A stretch of DNA of 8,818 nt from CAZGVW01 sp964529265 (GCA_964529265.1 CAZGVW010000070.1:1-8818); one strand, 5' to 3'. Counted from the first letter of the stretch, positions 1-6,009 are shown. Program-made: numbers and translations. Notes: generated by a model not told the origin, from the letters alone.

Positions 1-309
1 GCCCCGCAACGAATCAATCGAACAACACATCCAACACTCTGCAACTTAATCCCGCATCCCCCCGACCGCAACCCGAATCCGCGCACTCTCACAACTCTTT
101 CTTTCCACAATTCGGAAAGAGCGCATGGTGGCATGGGCGTCCCGCCTGTGTCGCCGCGAAGCGGCGAGGGACTGTCGCAGGGTGCAACAACACTCGCGGC
201 TGCGCCGCGACACAGGCGCGACGCCTATGCCACCGGCCGCCAGTGCAAAGCACCCGACGCGCACCCGTGCACAACTTCGGAGCCACTGAACCCAACCCCA
301 TCCGCACCG
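1..309. other. Non-coding region downstream of the pyroglutamyl-peptidase-like gene
   Basis: No convincing gene is present. Short open frames exist on both strands, but they have low-complexity Arg/Pro/His-rich translations and no ribosome binding site. The stretch is the 3' flank of the minus-strand gene that stops at 310-312. It contains the inverted-repeat element at 127-234 and a small hairpin at 100-120 (arms TCTTTCC and GGAAAGA, 7-nt loop). Neither is followed by a T-run on either strand. Both could still shape the 3' end of the transcript from the gene at 310-1233. Confidence 0.6.
127..234. repeat. Large inverted-repeat (REP-like) palindromic element with two nested hairpins
   Basis: Arms 127-158 and 203-234 are reverse complements at 29 of 32 positions; the mismatches are at 135/226, 142/219 and 155/206. 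The outer 24 bp (127-150 with 211-234) can pair while the inner part folds instead into two 7-bp hairpins that begin exactly at the stem end. These are 151-167 (TCGCCGC, loop GAA, GCGGCGA) and 194-210 (TCGCGGC, loop TGC, GCCGCGA), with about 26 nt between them. The arm core GGTGGCATGGGCG resembles dispersed palindromes I recall from planctomycete genomes. That recollection is the only basis for calling it a repeat family. Confidence 0.7.
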
Positions 310-1233
310 CTACGGATGACAATCCCCCCAAGCCCCCAGCATCAGCGCAATGTCCGATGCCCCGACCACGCCATCCCCATCAATGTCCGGCAACTCATCC
401 CCAGTCCCCCACGCCCCCAGCAGCGACGCCAGATCGGCGCTCCCCGTCACGCCGTCGCCGTCGATGTCGCCGGTGCACAGGATCTGGTTCAGATGCCGGA
501 TGAGCACGCGCAGCGTCACCTCCGTCGCTTCCACCGCGGCGGTGAGATCCGTGTTCAGCCCCACGTGAATATGCCCCGCCGCGGCGTTGTACGACGGGCC
601 CATCGGGTCCGCGTGGTCGTCATGCCACCACAGCCCGTGATACCCGATGAACTCGGAGAGATACGTGCCCCCGAAGTTCGGACCCGTGTCGATGAACCCG
701 CTCACGCCGATCGGCGGAGTGTTCACCGCGTCCACAATCGCCTGCATCGGCAGCGTTGAGAATCGGATGTGGTTCCCCGGCACGCTCGCATCCGGCGGCG
801 AAGGCGTCGGCTGAAACGGCGCCATGAAATCGTTCGTCCACGAGGTCCGGTTGCGGTTGCGCGACTCCAGTTCCCAGCCGTTCTGCGAGTTTGCGCGGCT
901 GAACGTGATGATCGCCACCGGCTCGAACAGCGGCATGATCGCGTTCCAGTCCGCCGTCGTGTCCTGGTAGTCCACCTCGAAATCGCCCACGCCCTGCCCG
1001 ACCCCCATCGGGAACTCCGGGAAGAACGCATACACGTCGTAGCCGCGACCCTCCCAGTCCATCCCCACCCAGCCGCCCGGATTCTGCGCTGGGTTCGAAC
1101 TGAACTGCCGCAGCATCTCGTTCGTCGGCGGCCAGTACCCCGTGAGCACGATGTTGCGCGTGTGGCCGGCCATCGCCGTCGCGGAACCGAGCGTGAGCGC
1201 AGCCGCGGCGGCGCACAGAACGTGTGTCTTCAT
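310..1233 (-). CDS. Secreted pyroglutamyl-peptidase-I-like (C15 fold) protein with C-terminal dockerin
   Basis: This is a 307-residue exported protein. Residues 1-22 form a signal peptide ending AMA. Residues 27-247 resemble peptidase family C15 (pyrrolidone carboxyl peptidase, which removes N-terminal pyroglutamate). Visible landmarks are IVLTGYWPPTNE near the N-terminus, E123-SRNRN aligning with the family's ERVAIN, the STLPMQAIVDAV helix, GGTYLSEF at 188-195 aligning with AGTYVCNH, and GHIHVG at 220-225 aligning with GFIHVP. Glu123 and His223 of the catalytic triad are kept, but the nucleophile position is Ser193 (codon TCC). Residues 253-305 are a duplicated dockerin-like module bounded by Cys253 and Cys305. 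The start was placed at 1233 because the signal peptide begins there and a GGAGG lies 11 nt upstream; the frame is open further upstream. Canonical C15 enzymes are cytosolic, so export is unusual. Peptidase activity is not established. Confidence 0.85.
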   Translation of the reverse strand: MKTHVLCAAAAALTLGSATAMAGHTRNIVLTGYWPPTNEMLRQFSSNPAQNPGGWVGMDWEGRGYDVYAFFPEFPMGVGQGVGDFEVDYQDTTADWNAIMPLFEPVAIITFSRANSQNGWELESRNRNRTSWTNDFMAPFQPTPSPPDASVPGNHIRFSTLPMQAIVDAVNTPPIGVSGFIDTGPNFGGTYLSEFIGYHGLWWHDDHADPMGPSYNAAAGHIHVGLNTDLTAAVEATEVTLRVLIRHLNQILCTGDIDGDGVTGSADLASLLGAWGTGDELPDIDGDGVVGASDIALMLGAWGDCHP

Positions 1234-1366
1234 GCCTGCACAATCCTCCAAAATGGGCAAACCCTCGGCGAGCCCTCTCCTACCCGGGGGGTGGGGGTGG
1301 GGCCCCACTCGCCGCCCAGAATCCCGGAAACCCCGCTCCGCGCCAAGCAAAAACCCCGTCAATGTT

Positions 1367-1393
1367 CCCCCGGTGGCGGCCCGCCGCCGGGGG
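1367..1393. repeat. GC-rich inverted repeat between divergent genes
   Basis: CCCCCGGTGGCGG at 1367-1379 and CCGCCGCCGGGGG at 1381-1393 are complementary except for one G-T position. A real hairpin would open the innermost pairs to form the loop. It lies between the divergent starts at 1233 (-) and 1473 (+), so it would fall in the leader of whichever transcript begins beyond it. There is no T-run, so it is not a classical terminator. Confidence 0.45.
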
Positions 1394-1472
1394 CCGGGCG
1401 CGGGGCTATGCTGCCCACCCCGCGCGGCCGACGCGCACGTTCCGTGAATCCCCGAGCCTGGAGAGAGTCATC

Positions 1473-2168
1473 ATGCCTCGTCCCGCACGCACTGCACTGA
1501 CCTCAGCCCTCGTCGCCACTTCCGTCGTCGCCATCGCCACCGCCGGCAACATCGATTTCTCCGCGCTGCCCCCGAAGCCGGGCGAAGTCGCCGAGCAACT
1601 GAGCCAGATGAAGGTCACACTGATCGACGGCGTCAAGGCGGCCGAAGCCGCCGTCGAAGGCCGCGCCAAGAGCGCAACGATTCTGAGCGATCAGACGCCC
1701 CCGGTGATCGAAGTCACCTGCTACTCCCCGGAAATGGCGTTCCTCGTCCACGTGAACGGCAGCACAGGAGAGATCATGTCAACGAACGAGATCGGCACGC
1801 TTCCAGGCGCCGCCGTCACCGGCGAGCCCGTCAAGACCGCCTCCGGCCTGATGTACTACGACATCGTCGAAGGCAACGGCGCAACCCCCGCGAGCCCATC
1901 CACCGTCGTCACCGTGCATTACAGCGGGTGGCTGGTGAACGGAACGCCGTTCGATTCGTCCGTCGAGAGGGGCGAACCCATCAACTTCGCGCTGAACCAG
2001 GTCATCAAGGGATGGACTGAGGGCGTCGGCGGCATGAAGGTCGGCGGCAAGCGCAAACTCGTCATCCCGTACGACCTCGCGTACGGCGAGCGCGGCCGCC
2101 CGCCGATCATTCCCGCGCGGGCCATGCTCATCTTCGATGTCGAACTGCTCGGCGTTCAGGGCCAGTAA
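1473..2168 (+). CDS. Secreted FKBP-type peptidyl-prolyl cis-trans isomerase with N-terminal PepSY-like domain
   Basis: This 231-residue exported foldase catalyses cis-trans isomerisation of Xaa-Pro bonds. Residues 1-24 are a signal peptide (ending IATA). Residues about 46-107 look like a PepSY domain: an Ala-rich helix followed by IEVTCYS ... FLVHVNGSTGEIMS, ending on the typical D/N-G-x-TGE strand. Residues about 122-227 are a complete FKBP domain. The FKBP12 pocket residues can be matched: Y150, F160-D161, F172, V177-I178, W181, Y204, I212-I213 and F221. The start at 1473 follows GGAGAGA (1460-1466) at good spacing and yields a clean signal peptide; the longer open frame upstream is antisense to the neighbour's leader. 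The gene is divergent from the gene at 310-1233, and its stop lies 10 bp from that of the convergent DM13 gene. The PepSY call is less certain than the FKBP call. Confidence 0.93.
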   Translation: MPRPARTALTSALVATSVVAIATAGNIDFSALPPKPGEVAEQLSQMKVTLIDGVKAAEAAVEGRAKSATILSDQTPPVIEVTCYSPEMAFLVHVNGSTGEIMSTNEIGTLPGAAVTGEPVKTASGLMYYDIVEGNGATPASPSTVVTVHYSGWLVNGTPFDSSVERGEPINFALNQVIKGWTEGVGGMKVGGKRKLVIPYDLAYGERGRPPIIPARAMLIFDVELLGVQGQ

Positions 2169-2178
2169 GCGAGCGCCC

Positions 2179-2775
2179 TCAGGGGCACGGGCCCCATGAA
2201 GCCAGCAGCTGCCCGAGGTCGGATGAGTTGACGATCCCGTCGCTCGTCAGGTCTCCCTGCGCAATGCTCGTGCCCCAGAGCGCGAGCAGTTGCGCGAGGT
2301 CGGAACTGTCCACCATGCCGTCGCCGTTGATGTCCGGCCGGCACGGCGGCGCGTGAAACGCCCCGCTGCCGAATCGCACGCTGATGTCCACGCACCACAC
2401 GCAGATCGCGTTCCACCCGTCGAGCGTCTGCCCCGGCGGCAGATCGACCTCGAACGTCTCGTCCACGTACGGCGTCGGCCGCCGAAGATCCGGCCCGAAG
2501 AGCAGGCCGTTGTCGAACGCCGGGTGCGTGTTGGCTGTGCCCAGGCCAAGAAACACGCCGCCCGCGAGCCCGCCGCCGTCGTAATCGAACTCCTCCAGCC
2601 GCACCGTGTTCTCATCCACGATCACGACGCGCCCGCGCACGCCGTGCTGGAACGTCTGGAAGTTCGCGATCCACCCCTCGCGCGGATAGTCGCCGGCCGC
2701 AGCCGGCGCCGCGAGAGCGCTCATCGCTTCAAGACCCGCCGCCGCGCACAGTGCAGTTGTGCTTCCGATCCTCAT
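2179..2775 (-). CDS. Secreted DM13-domain protein with C-terminal dockerin
   Basis: This is a 198-residue exported protein. Residues 1-27 are a signal peptide ending APAAA. Residues about 29-140 match the DM13 pattern: a GVRGRVVIVDENTVRLEEFDY strand pair, a GGVFLGLG segment, a DLPPGQTLDGWNAI turn, then CVWC and ISVRFGSGAF. DM13 is a beta-sandwich proposed to carry electrons through a conserved cysteine, which here would be Cys128. The extra Cys125 makes a CxxC pair. Residues 145-197 are a two-repeat dockerin-like module (DINGDGMVDSSDLAQLL; DLTSDGIVNSSDLGQLL) bounded by Cys145 and Cys197. The start at 2775 begins the signal peptide and has GGAG 9 nt upstream. The gene is convergent with the FKBP gene and divergent from the gene at 3029. 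The substrate or partner is unknown. Confidence 0.8.
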   Translation of the reverse strand: MRIGSTTALCAAAGLEAMSALAAPAAAGDYPREGWIANFQTFQHGVRGRVVIVDENTVRLEEFDYDGGGLAGGVFLGLGTANTHPAFDNGLLFGPDLRRPTPYVDETFEVDLPPGQTLDGWNAICVWCVDISVRFGSGAFHAPPCRPDINGDGMVDSSDLAQLLALWGTSIAQGDLTSDGIVNSSDLGQLLASWGPCP

Positions 2776-2917
2776 GACTCGCTTCTCCACCGGACGCCAT
2801 CGACCTCCGCCGCGGGCGCAGGCCGGCCATCCACCCCTCAGGTTCGCCCGCTTCCGGCCCGCCGTCAAGAAAAATGCCGCTCCAGGGCCCGAAAAGAGGC
2901 GGTTTCGCACGTCCGGG

Positions 2918-2946
2918 TTGAACCGTCGCCGCCCGGGGAGGACAAT
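2918..2946 (+). promoter_or_regulatory. Candidate sigma-70-type promoter for the gene at 3029
   Basis: TTGAAC (2918-2923, 4 of 6 to consensus), a 17-bp spacer, and GACAAT (2941-2946, 4 of 6). Transcription would begin near 2953, giving a leader of about 75 nt that contains the hairpin at 2966-2991 and the strong ribosome binding site at 3015-3022. This is a motif match only. Confidence 0.35.
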
Positions 2947-2965
2947 GCGCCGAGAATCAGTGCCG

Positions 2966-2991
2966 GCCCGCCGACCGGCCTTCCGGCGGGC
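2966..2991 (+). promoter_or_regulatory. Leader hairpin upstream of the gene at 3029
   Basis: GCCCGCCG (2966-2973) and CGGCGGGC (2984-2991) form a perfect 8-bp stem with a 10-nt loop. It sits between the candidate promoter and the Shine-Dalgarno sequence. No T-run follows, so it is more likely a stabilising leader structure than an attenuator. Confidence 0.4.
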
Positions 2992-3014
2992 GGGCGCGAT
3001 CGGAGAACGCTGAG

Positions 3015-3022
3015 AAGGAGGT
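3015..3022 (+). promoter_or_regulatory. Unusually strong Shine-Dalgarno (AAGGAGGT)
   Basis: This is a full match to the anti-Shine-Dalgarno core, 6 nt before the ATG at 3029. It fixes the start of that gene and is much stronger than the sites of neighbouring genes, suggesting high translation. Confidence 0.8.
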
Positions 3023-3028
3023 CTCCCG

Positions 3029-3697
3029 ATGGCGACCCTGCACACACGTGGCGCTGCGCTCCTCGCGCTGGCCGCCGGCTTCACCTGCGCGCCCGCCGGC
3101 GCCGGCGAGGACGACGGCTCGCTCTTCTACCGTCTCACGCCCGACGCCGATTTCACCGAAGGGTGCTTCGACCCCTGCGCCTGCCCCATCTGGTTCAACG
3201 ATTCCCTCCGCGGCAAGTTCCGCCTGACGCCGGACAGCATCGATCCGCTCTTCGACAACTACACCGTGACCGGTGTGCGCCTGGCGCTGTTCTTCAGCCC
3301 GAACACCGTGCGCCGCTTCGAGGGCGCGGGGACGTACCGCATCGGCGGCGAGTTCGCGCTCATGAACCAGATGACGCTCGAACTCTCCGACGACGGCGCG
3401 CCGCCCGAAACCTTCGACAGCAACCTCATCGTCGGCGGCGTCGGCTTCCCCGACCGCATCGACCTCACCATCTCGAAAAACGACCTGTTCTGCTTCGACA
3501 CCGCGCTGCACATCTCCGCCCACCTCGTCCGAGGAAGCATTTCCGACCTGAACGAGGACAGTTTCGTAAACGCCGCGGATCTGGCGATCGTCCTCGGCGG
3601 CTGGGGCACGGACGACGTCATGGGCGACCTCGATTTCGACGGCGTCGTCGGCGCCTCGGACGTCGCGGTTCTGCTCGGCGAATGGGGCCCCGAATAG
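3029..3697 (+). CDS. Secreted GCFxPCxCP-motif protein with cysteine-less dockerin
   Basis: This is a 222-residue exported protein of unknown function. Residues 1-25 form a signal peptide ending APAGA. The body (27-166) is probably all-beta and opens with GCFDPCACPI at 45-54, a tight four-position cysteine cluster (C46, C50, C52, with C155 further on). It continues with GKFRLTP, a YTVTGVRLALFF strand and GAGTYRIGG. I recall similar GCF-x-PC-x-CP openings in myxobacterial and planctomycete secreted proteins but know no function. Residues 170-222 are a two-repeat dockerin-like module (DLNEDSFVNAADLAIVLGGWG; DLDFDGVVGASDVAVLLGEWG). Ser170 and Glu222 occupy the positions of the two cysteines found in the other three modules in this window. 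The start is fixed by AAGGAGGT 6 nt upstream. The next gene on the same strand begins 69 bp after the stop, so co-transcription is possible. Confidence 0.8.
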   Translation: MATLHTRGAALLALAAGFTCAPAGAGEDDGSLFYRLTPDADFTEGCFDPCACPIWFNDSLRGKFRLTPDSIDPLFDNYTVTGVRLALFFSPNTVRRFEGAGTYRIGGEFALMNQMTLELSDDGAPPETFDSNLIVGGVGFPDRIDLTISKNDLFCFDTALHISAHLVRGSISDLNEDSFVNAADLAIVLGGWGTDDVMGDLDFDGVVGASDVAVLLGEWGPE

Positions 3698-3766
3698 ACG
3701 GTTTCGCGTCCGAGAACGCGCGAATCGCCTGAATCGGCCGCCGCGGCGCGCCGATGGGTTCCGGCG

Positions 3767-4381
3767 ATGCTGCGCACAAAGGAGAGAACACCGCCCGCCG
3801 CCGAGCGGCGCCGCCAGGAGCGGCACGCCACCACCACCGTCGCCTGCCACCTCGGCGACGTCGTGGACCTGAACTCCGACGGCATGCGCATCGTGAGCGC
3901 GGTGCGGCCACCGGTGAAACTGGGCCAGATCGCGCCGCTCTCGATCGAGGCGGGCGGGCAGCGGCTCTCCGTGTCCGGCCAGATTGTGCGAATTCGGCGC
4001 AAATCGCTGCGAAAATTCGACATCGGCGTGCGTTTTGTGGACGTCTCGAAGAGCATGAGCGCCGCGCTGCACTCCATCGCGCTGTTCGGGTTCGTGAAGA
4101 TCGATTCGACGAAAAACGGTCAGAAAAAGCGCAATTCCTCTTCCGAAGGCGGGGGGCGCGTCGTGGCGACGCTGCCGGATTACTACGCGGCCCTGGGCGT
4201 GGCGCCGGGGGCTTCGGCGGAGGAGATTCACAGGGCGTTCCGGCTGCTGGCGCGCACGTATCACCCGGACGTGTGCCGGGAAGAGGACGCGGCAATCAAG
4301 TTCCAGGCGATCAAATCCGCGTATGACGTGCTGCGCGACGCGAAAAAGCGCGCTTCGTACGACCTGCGCGCGGCCGGATGA
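3767..4381 (+). CDS. PilZ domain fused to a C-terminal DnaJ J-domain
   Basis: This is a 204-residue cytoplasmic protein with no signal peptide. Residues about 13-96 look like PilZ, the cyclic-di-GMP-binding barrel. R15-RQE-R19 gives the RxxxR motif, and D34-LNSD-G39 corresponds to (D/N)xSxxG with Asn in the Ser position. It ends in the usual DIGVRFVDVS strand. After a polar linker (about 115-133), residues 137-203 form a J-domain: PDYYAALGVAPGASAEEI, helix II RAFRLLARTY, an intact H166-P167-D168, then KFQAIKSAYDVL and the closing SYD. J-domains stimulate the ATPase of Hsp70 (DnaK), so the architecture suggests nucleotide-controlled recruitment of a chaperone. The start at 3767 has no good Shine-Dalgarno, but it is the only ATG that precedes RxxxR in frame. 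The stop is 4 bp from that of the convergent beta-helix gene. The J-domain is certain; the PilZ call is strong. Confidence 0.9.
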   Translation: MLRTKERTPPAAERRRQERHATTTVACHLGDVVDLNSDGMRIVSAVRPPVKLGQIAPLSIEAGGQRLSVSGQIVRIRRKSLRKFDIGVRFVDVSKSMSAALHSIALFGFVKIDSTKNGQKKRNSSSEGGGRVVATLPDYYAALGVAPGASAEEIHRAFRLLARTYHPDVCREEDAAIKFQAIKSAYDVLRDAKKRASYDLRAAG

Positions 4382-4385
4382 CGGA

Positions 4386-5798
4386 TTACGGGCAAGGGCC
4401 CCACGCGCCGAGCAGGATGGCCAGATCGCCGCTGCCGACTGTGCCGCTGTTATCCAGATCCGCGGGGCCGGGGCCGCCGTTCCATGCGCCGAGGAGGAGG
4501 GCGAGATCCGCGGCGCCGACCTGGCCGTCGCCGTCGAGGTCGCCGGGGCAGGGGGAGGGCGTGCCGGCGGCGGCTTCATACGGGCCAATATCAACGATTG
4601 GCGCGATTCCGGCGCCGGAATCCGGATAATTGAACGCATCGACGAATCTGGGCGCGTTATCGAGGTCGGTGATCACGCCGGCGGGCACAAAAGCGTTGCT
4701 TCCGGCGTCAATCGCGGGAGAACCGACGCCGAGGCGGTAATTTCCTGCGCCGGGGTTGGCAAACATGGGATCGGCGCCGATGTTTCCGGCGCCGCCGAGC
4801 GCGCCGGTGAGGCCCTGGACATCGGAATAGTTGAGAACGATGGTTCCCGTGCCCTGGCGCTTGAGTTGGCTGGCTTCGGCGGGGCCCATGAGGTCGGTGT
4901 TTCCCCAGAAAATCGTGTTGGCGACGTTGACGGGGCTGTTTGACGTGAAAAGTCCGCCTCCGCCATCGATTGCGGCGATGTGGTTCGTGGAGTTGTTGAC
5001 GAATGCGCTGTTCCGGATGGTGACGTTCGCGCCGTTGTAGCACACGACGCCGCCGCCGCCGTAGGCGGGGAAGCCGAAACGCGCGCCCTGCGCCATATTT
5101 CCGACAAAGAGGCTGTTTGTGACGCTCGCGGTGGTGGATTGGCCGAACTCGATGCCGCCGCCGACGCTGGCGACGTTGTTCAGGAAGACGCAATCGCGGA
5201 TGGTGGTGTTGCTGCTGAAGACCTCGATGGCGCCGCCGAAGTTGGGGGCGGTGTTTCCGACGAAACGGCAGCCGATGATGATCGGCGCGCCTCCGAAGTT
5301 GAAGAAACCGCCTCCGCCTCCGCCCGCCGCGGCGTCGCACGATTCGATGACGCAGTTTTCCACCGTGACGCTGGAATTGACGGTGACGATGCCGCCGGCG
5401 CGATCGTTGGGCGGGGCGCCGCCGGGGGCGACGCCGTTGCGGATGGTGAGGCCGCGGATTCGCGTGTTCTGGGTCTCGCCGCTCTGGAGGATGAATCCGC
5501 GGCCGGCGTTCTGGCAATCGATGACGCAGGCGGCGGGGTTGTCACTGGCGGAGCGGACGGTGATCTGCTTGCCGAGGAGGTTGATGTTGCGGTTTCCGGC
5601 GCCTGTGTAGACGCCATTGGCGATGACGACCTCATCGTTGATGTTGGCGGCGTTGACGCCGGCCTGGATGGTGGGCTGTCCGCCGGGGACGTTGATGATG
5701 ATGGCGGCAGCAGGGGGGCAGAGGAGGAGCGCCGCCGCGAGGGCGGAGGTGAGGGCGGCGAGGGCGGGGAATCGTGCGGGCGAGGTGGCGGGGGACAT
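4386..5798 (-). CDS. Secreted right-handed parallel beta-helix protein with C-terminal dockerin
   Basis: This is a 470-residue exported protein. Residues 1-32 form a signal peptide (ending PPAAA). Residues about 33-410 are a right-handed parallel beta-helix of the polymorphic-outer-membrane-protein or pectate-lyase type. It opens with IIINVPGGQPTIQAGVNAA, then shows successive rungs such as RIRGLTIRNG, VTVENCVIESC, IIIGCRFVGNTAPNFGG, TTIRDCVFLNN, VTNSLFVGN and VTIRNSAFVNNS, and closes with the common GADPMFANPGAGNYRL, SPAIDAGSN and DIGPYE elements. Residues 417-469 are a two-repeat dockerin-like module (DLDGDGQVGAADLALLL; DLDNSGTVGSGDLAILL) bounded by Cys417 and Cys469. The start at 5798 has AAGGAG 9 nt upstream; an in-frame ATG at 5831 lacks one. 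No catalytic site is recognisable. A carbohydrate-binding or surface structural role is likely but inferred. Confidence 0.88.
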   Translation of the reverse strand: MSPATSPARFPALAALTSALAAALLLCPPAAAIIINVPGGQPTIQAGVNAANINDEVVIANGVYTGAGNRNINLLGKQITVRSASDNPAACVIDCQNAGRGFILQSGETQNTRIRGLTIRNGVAPGGAPPNDRAGGIVTVNSSVTVENCVIESCDAAAGGGGGGFFNFGGAPIIIGCRFVGNTAPNFGGAIEVFSSNTTIRDCVFLNNVASVGGGIEFGQSTTASVTNSLFVGNMAQGARFGFPAYGGGGVVCYNGANVTIRNSAFVNNSTNHIAAIDGGGGLFTSNSPVNVANTIFWGNTDLMGPAEASQLKRQGTGTIVLNYSDVQGLTGALGGAGNIGADPMFANPGAGNYRLGVGSPAIDAGSNAFVPAGVITDLDNAPRFVDAFNYPDSGAGIAPIVDIGPYEAAAGTPSPCPGDLDGDGQVGAADLALLLGAWNGGPGPADLDNSGTVGSGDLAILLGAWGPCP

Positions 5799-5981
5799 GG
5801 CGGGCGTCTCCTTCGTGGAGGGGTGGTTCATCGTGACGCGGCGGCGTTTGGCGCCGGCCGCGGGCGCGGTCGGGCGTTTTTGGGAACACAGCGAAGTGGG
5901 CGAATCTGGCGAATCTCTCTTCCCGGTCGTTCCCCTCGTGCGAGGAGGGGGTGGACGGCTCGTCGCCTGTGCGACGGGGCC

Positions 5982-6009
5982 ACTATAGCGGTGCGTCAAG
6001 AGGGTCCAA
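5982..6009 (-). promoter_or_regulatory. Candidate sigma-70-type promoter for the beta-helix gene
   Basis: On the minus strand, TTGGAC (6004-6009), a 16-bp spacer and TATAGT (5982-5987; 5 of 6 to TATAAT). Transcription would start near 5975, giving a leader of about 175 nt before the ATG at 5798. The -35 box is weak (TTG only). Confidence 0.35.

Noticed and set aside
1286..1302. G6-T-G5-T-G4 run as a G-quadruplex
   Set aside because: Only three G-tracts, one short of the canonical motif.
2290..3732. 480-residue plus-strand open frame
   Set aside because: Arg/His/Pro-rich low-complexity translation antisense to the DM13 gene and out of frame with the secreted gene at 3029; a GC-rich shadow.
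4450..4458. TTATCCAGA, one mismatch from a DnaA box, near the skew change
   Set aside because: A single near-match inside the beta-helix gene's dockerin coding sequence; no cluster seen.
2957..4639. 560-residue minus-strand open frame
   Set aside because: Antisense to three supported genes; composition is skewed and shows no domain.
310..5798. Cellulosome interpretation of the four dockerin proteins
   Set aside because: No cohesin or scaffoldin in the window and no recognisable glycoside hydrolases; the C-terminal module may be an anchoring signal instead.
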